A stretch of DNA of 64,000 bases, taken from the NCBI RefSeq assembly GCF_002878395.1, contig NC_061118.1, positions 85,251,526 through 85,315,525 of the forward strand, written 5' to 3'. Below the pieces are notes generated by a model, which saw nothing but the letters and a program-made list of their open reading frames with translations, was not told the DNA's origin and made no database searches. The position numbers and the translations under genes were made by a program. This DNA is from Capsicum annuum. Lineage: Eukaryota > Streptophyta > Magnoliopsida > Solanales > Solanaceae. Positions 25,435 through 35,742 of the stretch are shown here, piece after piece (position 1 is the stretch's first letter; each line of letters begins with the position of its first letter).

Positions 25435-27614
25435 TGTTCCAATGCACCGGAGTTTTTCCTAGGTAAATTTTTGTCCCTAAAGTATCAAGCATTGGATTCT
25501 AGAATGATGTATACTTATTTTCCTATGGAATTCCTTATATTTCAACTTTTCAGTACGTAGATAGTCAAATAATAATTCCGTCGACATAATATTTGTCCAA
25601 AATGGACACTCAATGGAGTTATGGTTAATTTAAGTCCTAATAATAAAACATCATCATTCTTGTCCTTGGTGCATCATGAATAGGGTTTAAATGATGATGG
25701 TAAATTTCCAGCAAGACTCCATAATGGTGGCGCATCACAGAGTGTGCCAAATTCCCATTCATTTTTTTAAGTGAGCCACCAAGATAGTGGTGCGTCGCGG
25801 TGGTCCATGAAATTGAGCTCCCAATTATAATTTAATACCGGTCTTATTAAAGGTATTTGGGGTATTTTCTAACTCCTTTGCATATTGAACACGGGATTCA
25901 ATCCATATTACACTAAAATGCACCTACTCTCACCAAAATCCATCAAGAACTCTCCCTAGGGTTTCAAATAAGAATCCCAAATAACTCAAGACTTAACCGT
26001 GTATTTTTGAAACAAATTGGTGATTTGAAATCCCCAAGCTGTAGGCATCAAGAAGCATCATTTAATCTCCTAAATAGAGGTATTCATGCTTTTCCTAAAG
26101 TCTCATGGGTATAGAAATCTTGATTTTTTAGATTTATGAATATGTTCATGGTTTAGAAGCATTGATGATATTGTTTTGGCCTTTACGCTTTCCCCCAAAT
26201 TGATTTGAAATTATATATATATTGTAAGCATGTGTTTTAAGGTTGATGATGGAATTAGCATTATTCATGAAAAATCCCTCTCTTGTTATGATTTTCATTT
26301 ACTTATGATATACTATGAAATCGTTTGAATGCATCTTGAAAAACATGTTATGAAATGTCTTGAATAATGTTATATTTGGATTATGATTTTGATTTCAAAA
26401 GAGAGAGGGTTATTTATTTTAATGACTGTTGAACATAATCATATAATGAGAAGGGTTGAATGGTTTGTTAAAGATTACATAACCACCACTTATTTATTTA
26501 AAGAATGGAAATTTTGCATAGTTTTGACTTATATTTTTGGAACATGAATTTCCTTTGTTAAATTGCATGTTTGGGTGATCTAAACTATGTTTTTTAATGA
26601 AAGAATCATGCATGATGCACTATGGTTCAGAATTAGGACTTGCAAGTCTTGGTGTGACGATACCAATCCAGATAATGCCATGGTAATTCATAAAAAAAAG
26701 ATGCATGTTTGAAGTCAGATTTCTCAAATATCGAAACTAGAATAATGTATGATTCAGAACAAGATAAAATTTGGGTATAAAGAGAGCTTAGGTGGTTCCC
26801 CGAAGAAGTCATTAGTTCAGACAACTCATTGCCAAAAATTGTGATTTGCCAATCTGGGTATATTATTATACGCTGGCCTAGTTCCCTGTGGTGTAACAGA
26901 TTCAGACACTCCAACCCTTGCGGCACACTTGGGTTGGGGGCTTTCCTGCTGAGTTAATGGTGAATTCCATATAGCCGATGGAATATCAGACTTGTAGGAG
27001 AGTGCCACCTAGCTCAGAAGTAATATAAAAAACAGACAGTGCATTGACAAAATAATTTATGATTTTCGAAAAAATGCCCATGTGTTTTGAGAACTGTTTA
27101 TGCATGATATTTTAACAAATTGCTCTCCACTATTTTACTTATATAAGAGTTTTATTTTGGATTACTTTGCATACTAGTACATCTGTATTGACCCCCCTCC
27201 TCCCTGCAGGTTTTGAGGCTCAATCTAAGGGTCCAAAAAAGTAATATTTATCAGACAGAGTTGCATTGCCCAGTTGGTGAGCCTTGTTTATTTTAGAAAG
27301 TCTATTTAATTTCAAACAACTATTATTAGATATGTTTTGGGTCTAATGGGGGCCTTGTCCTAGCTTTCAGATTGTGTTAGAGAGTATTTAGTTGAGATTT
27401 TGTAGACGGTTTGCAAATATTGCTAATTAGTTTTGGATTTCGTTCTCTAATGCTAAATTCATATCAGATTTATGACCATGATTTGTCTTGCTATAATATA
27501 TATATTTCCTTATTCACGTATGGATGGTGTATATGATTTTAAGATAGAAGGGTGTCCAGGCCTTCGCAGTTTGGGATGCTCATCATGGCCAGGGCCTTAA
27601 TTTGAGTCGTGCCA
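25435..27614 (+). repeat. Element I 5' LTR
   Basis: About 2.18 kb, TGTTCC...GTGCCA. It contains the GTGGCGCATCAC / GGTGCGTCGCGG repeat block (about 25725-25805) just upstream of an A/T-rich TATA-like word near 25824-25835. Matches 32687-34887. Confidence 0.92.
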
Positions 27615-27617
27615 AAC

Positions 27618-27630
27618 TTGGTATCAAAGC
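27618..27630 (+). other. Element I primer binding site (initiator Met tRNA)
   Basis: TTGGTATCAAAGC, one change from TTGGTATCAGAGC, three nt after the LTR end. Confidence 0.9.
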
Positions 27631-27830
27631 ATGCTTTATGGTCCCAGGGTATCTGCAAAATTACATCTGGTAGAGTCTTTCCTATGGGTGTATAGTGTTT
27701 CACACTTGTAAGCAGGAGGCTACTAGGCATTTAGGAAAGTGTTTCCCCTCTTTGTGATTTAGTTCGTTCCTTAAAGCCTGAATTAGAATTGTCCCCTAAT
27801 CAGTGATCTATTGTATTTCAGAAAATAGTC

Positions 27831-29110
27831 ATGCCTCCTCGTCGTTCCATTAAACAGGATACTCAGGATGATAAAGTTCGCCCTACTCATGGCATGTGGA
27901 CCCGTAACAGAGCCCACACCCCAGAATATATTCCCACTCTGGGAGTACCTCCAGTCTCGATCAGTTCTCCTTAATCTCTAAGGACAAATAATAACCGTCC
28001 TTAGTCTTCTCAGAGGGACATATCGAATGCAGAATTTAGATAATCCATTCACATGCTTGCATAGTTGGTAGCCACACAGACTCAGAGGTTAGAGGATACT
28101 AGGTCTGCATCTGCTACTTCTGAGGCTACTAGGGTGGGCCAATTTATAAGAATGAACCCGCCAAAATTTTTGGGTACTAAGGTAGAAGAAGACCCACAGG
28201 AGTTTGTGGATGAAATGGAGAAGATTTTTAGAGTAATGCATATGGATCAGGTGGAAGGGGTTGAGTTAGCAGCGTACCAACTTAAGGATGTAGCAAACCA
28301 ATGGTATAATGAGTAGGAAAAGGTGAAGGGTGAGAGTGTTAAGCCCACAGTTTGGGGCAAGTTTATGGAAGCTTTTCTTGACCGATTCTTTCATCTAGAG
28401 TTGAAGGAAGCCAAAGCAGAAGAATTCATAAATCTTAAACATGGGAAAATGAGTGTCTAGGAGTACACTCTGAAGTTTAACCAATTAGCTCGTTATGCAC
28501 CAGAAATGACAGGTAATATGAGAGCCTAGATGAGGAAATTTGCATTCAGCCTTTCAGATAATCTAGCGCTTGAATGTCAAGAGGCGATGTTAAATACGGA
28601 TACGGACTTTGCTAGGCTGTCAGTCGACATGTAGTAGGTGGAAGAGAAGAAAAATAAAATCACTGAATCTAGAGAGAAGGATAGGCAGGCAAAGAGAGCC
28701 AAAATAGTAGATCAGAACAACAGTCAGCCACAGAATGGTAACTGGGGAAATAGGTGGAAAAAAAAGAAGTTTTAGAGTAATACGCAGTCTGTAGCTAGCA
28801 CCCTAGTACCCAGACCCCAGTTGATAGACGATCTCAGATTTTTTAAACTAGTCATAGACCCAAACCTCAAGATACTTAGTCCTAGGGAAGTGTGGCTCAG
28901 CAGTATCATACTTTTCCATGGTGCGAGACCTACGGTAAGCATCATCCAAGAAGGTGTCAGCTGGGCTCACAGGTATGTTATTCATGTGGTTAGTCAGGTC
29001 ACTTTTAGAGATATTTTCCCTCCACTAGGAGGAATGATGGTGGAGCTAAGTCATAGGAAAATTCTTCCGCACCACACCGCCTCAAAAGGGCGCCACTTCA
29101 GCTTTCGAAA
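27831..29110 (+). pseudogene. Element I gag (decayed)
   Basis: Starts at ATG 27831 with MPPRRSIKQDTQDD, the typical start of this clade. The longest open block is 28065-28316 with VGQFIRMNPPKFLGTKVEEDPQEFVDEMEKIF. The capsid part continues with YTLKFNQLARYAPEM (about 28460-28510). Two zinc knuckles follow: the first, 28922-28957, reads CETYGKHHPRRC with the second Cys changed to Tyr; the second, 28976-29017, starts CYSCG but carries two stops and Phe for the last Cys. Several stops are single C-to-T or G-to-A changes (for example MSV-stop-EY where relatives have Gln). Confidence 0.88.
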
Positions 29111-29133
29111 GTTGTCACAACCGGCTATACGCC

Positions 29134-29640
29134 TTGACTAACTGCCAGGAGAAAGAGGCCTTACCAGATGTTGTCACTAGTATGTTACAAATATTTTCCC
29201 ATGATTTTTATATGTTACTTGATCCTAGTTCTACCTTGTGTTATGTGAACCCATATATGGCTGTTGGTTTTGAGTTTGAACTCGAAGTCATTACCGACCC
29301 TTTCTCTATTTCCACTTTGGTGGGTGATTATGTTATGGCTAGGAGGATATATAAAAATTATGTTATGTCTATTCTTAGCTGGGATACTATGGTAGATCTT
29401 ATAGAGCTTGATATGGTCAATTTTGATGCTATCCTAGGAATGGACTGGCTCCATTCATACTATGCCATACTAGACTGTAGAACCCAAAAGGTTACTTTTT
29501 CGTTTCTAAATAACCCAGTAATAAAAGGGGAAGGTCACTCTTTAGCACCTAGAGGGCACTTCATATCTTATCTTAGGGCTCATAAACTCATTTTCAAAGG
29601 TTTCTTGTATCATCTTATTTGGGTTAAAAAATCTAACACT
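29134..29640 (+). pseudogene. Element I aspartic protease
   Basis: Part of the open stretch 29134-29826. [11 protein letters not shown] (Asp codon at 29221) is the active-site loop, usually DPGST: Asp is kept, the following Gly is Ser. [13 protein letters not shown] near 29412-29450 is the C-terminal signature. The open frame runs on into RT, as expected for a pol fusion. It would release gag and pol products. Confidence 0.86.
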
Positions 29641-30707
29641 AAAATTCTTCTTCTTCAGTCTGTCCTTGTAGTAAATGAATTCCTGGAAGTCTTTCCGGAT
29701 GATCTCACAAGAATACCACCTAATAGGGAGATAGATTTTGGCATAGATGTGTTGCTAGACACCCATCCCATCTATATTCCGCCATATACAATGACTCCAG
29801 TAGAGTTGAAAGAGCTGAAAGAGTAGCTAGCAGACCTCCTAGATAAAGGTTTCATCCATCCTAGTGTTTTTCCCTGGGGTGCACCTATAATTTTTGTGCA
29901 AAAGAAAGATGGTTCCCCGCGTATGTGCATATATTACCGCCAGTTAAACAAGGTTACTATCAAAAATAAGTATCCACTCCCTAGGATTGATGATCTGTTT
30001 GACCAACTTTAAGGTGCTAAGTGCTTTTATAAAATAGACCTTCGTTCAGGATGTCATCAATTGAAAGGGAGTCAGACATTCCCAAGACAGCTTTCCGAAC
30101 AAGAGATGGTCATTATAAATTCCTAATTGTGTCCTTTGGGTTGACTAACTCCCCTGCGGCCTTCGTCGACCTAATGAATAGGGTCTTCCGACAGTTTCTA
30201 AACTTATTTGTCATCGTTTCCATTGATGATATCTTAATTTATTCCAAAAGTGAGGAGGACCATTCCAATCAGCTCCGAATTATCCTCCAGATTCTCAAAG
30301 ATCATAGTTTGTATGTAAAGTTTTCCAAGTGTGAATTCGGGTTAAATGTTATTTCTTTCTTGGGGCATATTGTGTCTAGTGAGGGGATTAAGGTTGATCC
30401 CCAAAAGGTTGAGGCAGTGAGGAAATGGCCCAGACTCATGACTGCAATCGATATTCAGAGCTTCTTTGATTTTGCGGGTTATTACAGAAGGTTTGTAGAG
30501 AGTTTTTCTTTCATAGCTACACCAGTTACTAAGTTGACTCAGAAAAAGGTAAAGTTTTTGTGGTCTGACTCTTGTGAGAATAGTTTTGAGAAGTTGAAAG
30601 ACAAGTTGACTACTATTCCTATTTTGACCCTTTCGGAGGGTACAGAAGGTTTTGTTGTATACTGTGATGCCTCTCGAGTGGGAATTAGGTGTGTTCTTAT
30701 GCAGTGA
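29641..30707 (+). pseudogene. Element I reverse transcriptase (decayed)
   Basis: RT entry [16 protein letters not shown], then [47 protein letters not shown]. The active box is [12 protein letters not shown] with Asp-Asp at 30225-30230 intact. [15 protein letters not shown] and YYRRFVESF follow. Stops interrupt at 29824 and 30012, with a frameshift near 30050 between the two large open parts (29134-29826 and 30051-30707). Confidence 0.9.
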
Positions 30708-31100
30708 TGTAAGGTAATGGCTTATGCATCAAGGCAGTTAGAGGTGCATGAATGAAACTACCCTACTCATGACTTGGAGTTAGCGGTTGTGGTTTTTGCA
30801 CTTAAGATCTAACGGCACTATTTGTATGGGGTACAAGTTGATATATTTACTGACCACAAAACTTTACAGTATGTCTTCTCATAGAAAGAATTGAATCTCA
30901 AGTAGAGGTGATGGTTGGAACTTTTAAAATACTATAACATGAGCCTGCACTATTATCCAAGCAAGGGGAATGTGGTAGTCGACGCCCTCAGCAGGTTATC
31001 TATGGAAAGTCCTTCTCATGTGGGGAAAGAAAAGAGGGAGATGGTGAAGGATATTCACAAACTTGCAAATCTAGGAGTACAACTTTTGGATTCTTAGGAT
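30640..31100 (+). pseudogene. Element I RNase H and linker
   Basis: [18 protein letters not shown] (30650-30705) gives the first acidic residue of RNase H. DLELAVVVFALKI follows, then TDHKTLQYVFS around 30850-30885 and VVVDALSRLSMES near 30975-31010. Stops are at 30706, 30756 and 30811. It would remove the RNA strand during reverse transcription. Confidence 0.85.
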
Positions 31101-31279
31101 GCAGGAGTGGTTGTTCATGAGATAACTAAATCTTCCCTTTGTGCAGAAGTTAAAAAGAAGCAGGTTAAAGATCCCATCTTGATGCAGATCAAGAAAGATC
31201 TGGGTCAACAATAGGTAATGTCAATTGAAATTGGTGGTGATGGTATTTTGACATACTAGGGTAGGTTGTGTGTGCCAGA

Positions 31280-32460
31280 TGTAGATGGTCTGAGGAAGAA
31301 AATCCTTGACGAAGCTCACACATCGAGGTATGTTGTTCACCCTGGCCCTACTAAGATGTATCATGATTTGAAAACCATTTATTGTGGAATAATATGAAGC
31401 GTGATGTGGCTAACTATGTTGCCAAGTGTTTGAATTATTAACAAGTTAAAGTGGAACATATGAGGACAGTTGATTCTTCTCAAGAGATATCTTTCCCTTT
31501 ATAAAAGTGGGAAATGATTAATATGGACTTCATTACAGGACTTCCAAGGTCCCGAAACCAGTATGATTCCATATGGGTGATTGTGGATAAGCTGACCAAG
31601 TCATCTAAATTTCTACCTGTCAGGACAAATTATTTGGGAGAGGATTATGCCAAGTTGTTCATTGAAGAAATAATTTATTTGCATGGGGCACCTGTGTCCA
31701 TGATATCTGGCCGAGGTACACAGTTTTCTTCACAGTTTTAGAGATCATTTCAAAAGGGTTTAGGTACCCAGGTGAATTTGAGCACGGCTTTCCACCCTCT
31801 GACAGACAGGCAAGCTGAGCGCACTATCCAGACCCTGGAGAATATGTTGAGGGCCTGTGTGATTGATTTTAAAGGTAGTTGGGTAGAGCACTTTCCATAG
31901 ATAAAGTTCGCTTATAATAACAGTTTCTATTCCAGTATTAAGATTGCACCATTTGAGGCATTATATGGGACAAGATGTAGGTCTCTGATAGGATGGTATC
32001 AAGTAGGTGAGATACAGATATTTGGGCCTGATCTTGTTCATCAGGCAATGTAGGATGTGAAATTCATTAGAGAACGACTTAAGATAGCTCAGAATCATGA
32101 GAAATCCTACTCCTATGTTAGGAGAAGATATCTAGAGTTTGAGGTTGGAGATTGGGTGTTTCTCAAGGTTTTTCCCATAAAGGGAGTCATGCAATTCAGG
32201 AAGAAAGGTAAGCTTAGTCCTCGCTATGTAGGGCCATACCAGATTGTGAGAAGGATAGGTGGTGTTGTGTATGAGTTAGAATTGCCTGCCAGTTTGGGTT
32301 TTGTTCATCCAGTATTTCATATATCTATGTTGAAGAGATGTATTGGAGACCATTCTTTAGTGTTGCCAGTTAAAGAAATCAAAGTGACAGACTCCTTATC
32401 CTATGAAGAAGAGCCTATAGAAATTTTGGATTGCCAAGTTAGAAGATTGAGAAGAAAATA
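31280..32460 (+). pseudogene. Element I integrase (catalytic Asp lost)
   Basis: The zinc-binding part keeps HPGPTKMYHDL, but the CxxC pair reads CLNY (Cys to Tyr) followed by a stop. Core: MDFITGLPRSRNQYD (first Asp, 31526), MISGRGTQF where relatives have SDRGT, so the second catalytic Asp is Gly (31709-31711), then QAERTIQTLENML with the Glu kept (31816). The C-terminal open stretch 32057-32461 includes VGPYQIVRRIGGVVYELELPA and HPVFHISMLKRC. Confidence 0.9.
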
Positions 32461-32590
32461 GATAGCCTCAGTTAAAGTGTTGTGGAGAAACCAAAAAATT
32501 GAAGAACCAACTTGGGAATCAGAAGTTGACATGAGAGCTAGATACCCAAACCTTTTTGATCCAGTGGATGATGAAATGGAAGGTAAAATC
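32461..32590 (+). pseudogene. Element I chromodomain
   Basis: ASVKVLWRNQKIEEPTWESEVDM with YPNLF behind it is the C-terminal chromodomain of Tekay/Del-type integrases. A stop at 32459-32461 separates it from the integrase. It would target insertions to heterochromatin, which fits the nested layout here. Confidence 0.85.
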
Positions 32591-32651
32591 CTTGCCTTAT
32601 TCTTTCTATTCTTTAGTATACTTGAAATTATGCTTTTCTGTGCCCCGCGTC

Positions 32652-32671
32652 AACATTCGGGGATGAATGTT
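32652..32671 (+). other. PPT-proximal stem-loop of element I
   Basis: AACATTC (32652-32658) and GAATGTT (32665-32671) form a perfect 7-bp stem with loop GGGGAT. It ends 15 nt before the 3' LTR. Confidence 0.8.
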
Positions 32672-32674
32672 CCC

Positions 32675-32684
32675 AAGGGGGGAT
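32675..32684 (+). other. Element I polypurine tract
   Basis: AAGGGGGGAT immediately ahead of the 3' LTR TGTAACG (32687): plus-strand primer site. Confidence 0.92.
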
Positions 32685-32686
32685 AT

Positions 32687-34887
32687 TGTAACGCCCTAAA
32701 GTTTTTCCTATTTAAATTTTTCTCCGAAAGTATCAAGAATTTTCTTATAGAATAATTTATACTTATTTTCCTGTGGAACTCCTTAGATTTCAACTTTTCA
32801 TTATGCAGATGATCCAATAAGCTTTCTGTCGACATAGGATTCATCCAAAACAGACACTCAGTGAAGGAGTTATGATTAATTTAACTCCTAATCATAAAAC
32901 ACCGTCATTGCCGTCCTTGGCGCGTTGTGGAGAGGGTTTAAATGATGATGGTCAATTTCCAGTGAGACTCCATAGTGGTGGCGCATTGCGGAGTGGGACA
33001 AATTCCCATTCATCACTTTCTAGCGAGCCACCGCGATAGTGGCGCATCACGATGGCCCATGAAATTGGGCTCCCAGTTATATTTTAATCCCGGTCTAATT
33101 AAGGGTATTTGGGGTATTTTCTAACCCTTAAACATCTTGAACACGGGATTTAATCCCTATTACACCAAAATGCACCTACGCTCACCAAAATCCATCAAGA
33201 ACTCTCCATAGGGTTTCAATTAAGAATCCCAAATAACTCAAAACTTCACCCTTGGTTTTCGAAACAAATTGCATATTTGGAATCCCCAAGCCGTGGGCAT
33301 CAAGAAGGAACCTTTAATTTCCTAAATATAGGTGCGTGGGATTTTTCTAAAAGCTCTTGCGAATGGAAATCTTGATTTTAAGAAAGGTTTTTTCATATGT
33401 ATGTATATATTCATGCTTTAGAAACATTGATGATATTGTTTTGGCCTTTAGAATTTCTGTCAAATTGATTTAAAATTCTATATATGTTGTAAGCATGTGT
33501 TTTAAGGTAGATGATGGAATTAAGAGCATGAATCATGAAAAATCCCTCTCTTGTGATGATTTTCATTTACTTATAATATACTATGAAATCGTTTGAATGC
33601 ATCTTGAAAAGCATGTTATGAAATATCTTGAATAACGTTATATGTGGATTATTATTTTGATTTCAAAAGAGAGAGGGTTGATTATGTTGATGAATGTGGA
33701 ACATAATCATATAATGAGAAGGGTTTCATGGTTTGTTAAATATTACATGACCACCACTTGTTTATTGAAAGGATGGAAATTTTGCATAATTTTGACTTAT
33801 GTTTTCGAAACATGAATTTCTTTTATTAAATTACATGTTTGGGTAGTCTAAACTATGTTTTAATGAAAGAATCATGCGTGATGCATTGTGGCTCAGAAAT
33901 AGGACTTGTAAGTCTTGGTGTGACGATATCAATCCAGATAATGCCATGGTAATTCAGAACAGAATAGAATGGATGTTTGAAGTCAGATTTCTTAGATGTT
34001 GAAACTAGAATAATGCATGTTTCAGAAAAGGATAAAATTTAGGCATAAAGAGAGATTAGGTGGTTCCCCAAAGAAGGCATGAGTTCAGACAACTCATTGC
34101 CCAAAACTGTGATTTGCCGATCTGGGAATATTATTATACACTGGCCTAGTGCCCTGTGGCGTATCAGACTCAAACACTCCAACCCTTTCGGCACACTTGG
34201 GTTGGGGGCTTCCCCGCCGAGTCAATGGTGGATTCCATATAGCCTGTGGAATATCAGACTTGTAGGGGAGTGCCACCTAACTCCGAAGTAATACAAAGAA
34301 TAGAAAGTGCATTGACAAAATAATTTATGATTTTCAGAAAAATACCTATGTGTTTTGAGAACTGTTTATGCATAATGTTTTAAAAAATTTATCTCCACTA
34401 TTTTACTTAAATAAAAGTTTTATTTTGGATTACGTTGCATACCAGTACATCTGTATTGAACCCCCCTCCTCCGTCAAGGTTTTGAGGCTTAGTCTAGGGG
34501 TCCAGAAAAGCAATAGATTTTATCAGACAGAGTTGCAGTGTCTAATTGGTGAGCCTTCTTTATCCCGGAAGGCCTGTTTACTTTTAGAAAAATATTATTA
34601 AATGTGGTTTAGGTCTACTGGGGGACTTGTCCCAGCTTTCAGATTATGTTAGAGAGTATGTAGTAGAGATTTCGCAGACGGTTTGCAGATGTTGCTAGTT
34701 AGTTTTGGATTTCATTCTCCAATGCTAAATTCATATCAGATTTATGAACATGATTCCGTGTTGCTATAATTTCTGTATTTTCTTATCCACGTTTGAATGG
34801 TGTATATGACTTTAGGATAGAAGGGTGTTCGGGCCTTCATTGTTCTGGATACTCGTCACGGCCAGGGCCTCGATTTGGGTAGTGACA
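32687..34887 (+). repeat. Element I 3' LTR
   Basis: About 2.2 kb, TGTAACGCCC...AGTGACA, collinear with 25435-27614. The CG-rich repeat block GGTGGCGCATTGCGG ... CCACCGCGATAGTGGCGC (32965-33055) stands just before the TATA-like TTATATTTTA at 33077-33086. Confidence 0.93.
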
Positions 34888-35410
34888 GTTGTGTATGCAG
34901 TTTTAGACTGGTTTCTAATAAATGCACTATTTTATATATATATTCCTTGGGTTATAATCCATTTCTCACCCCACTAACCATCCCCAGATGCTATATCATT
35001 TCATGATGTAGGTTTTAAGGACTTTTTTATTACTCCTATGCAGTATTAGGTTATTGGGTACTTCTATTGACCAGTTGGGAAGTGGTGATCCACTATCCTT
35101 CAGAAGGATCGGCCATTTCATTGGTTTCCATAATCTCGTAGTAGTTTGGATTCTTTTTGTCATAGTCAAGGGCATGTCCCAACTTATTTGGTCTACTTGG
35201 TTTTGATGCTTCTGTGGATAGGATTGGGATTTCGTTGATGTTTTATTTTGACTCTTTATATTTTCTTTTGGGTTTTTTTATCTATCATAAATTTGGTTGG
35301 CTTCAGCTATTTATATTTATATTCCCTTGAATAAGGCTAAGGGAGTTGTCTCCAACCCATGGTGGCTTGAAATTGTCCATCACGGCTAGGCCTGAGTTTG
35401 GGTTGTGACA
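34888..35410 (+). repeat. LTR 3'-end fragment J
   Basis: Ends GTCCATCACGGCTAGG...GGTTGTGACA, the usual 3' end of a plus-strand Ty3 LTR (compare GTCACGGCCAGGGCC...GTGACA at the end of element I). Its own 5' part is missing or sits at 25331-25434 on the far side of I. To its right begins H LTR sequence. No coding signal. Confidence 0.6.
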
Positions 35411-35689
35411 CAACTTCTAAATAAAATCCAAAGATAATGTAAATATAGATAATATGCAAGCAGGAATGTAAACTATAGCCAAATATCGAGGAACTAACTG
35501 GGTAAAACTAGGGAGGCAATAATAATGAACTGTCCTATCCTAGACAAATTTAGTCCCTAAGCACTACACCGTATATCAATGGACAATATACAAATAAAGG
35601 GTAGATAAAGGATATATAATAGTATACATGGATAAGAAATGGATATACAACATCAATAAAAGATGGAAGAGAGGGATGAGTAGTAATAC

Positions 35690-35742
35690 TATATATATCT
35701 ATATATATGTGTGTGTGTGCATATATATATATATATATATGT
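35690..35742. repeat. TA/TG microsatellite
   Basis: TA, then GT, then TA dinucleotide runs; paired with 42918-42955 in the other H LTR. Confidence 0.95.

Larger units (their letters stand above)
25435..34887 (+). mobile_element. Element I: full-length Ty3 chromovirus (Tekay/Del-like), plus strand
   Basis: LTRs 25435-27614 and 32687-34887 flank a gag-pol with chromodomain, a Met-tRNA PBS and a textbook PPT. This is the best-preserved element of the window, yet it has stops in gag, RT, RNase H and integrase. The 5 bases on its left (AATAT) and right (GTTGT) do not match, so a normal TSD is absent. Confidence 0.93.

Noticed and set aside
26633..26926. 97-codon ORF on the minus strand in the I 5' LTR
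   Set aside because: The equivalent 3' LTR segment is broken and the frame is antisense to the element; no domain.
34888..35410. Continuation of element I beyond its 3' LTR
   Set aside because: The I LTR ends at AGTGACA (34887), defined by the homologous 5' copy; the following DNA has no match in I.
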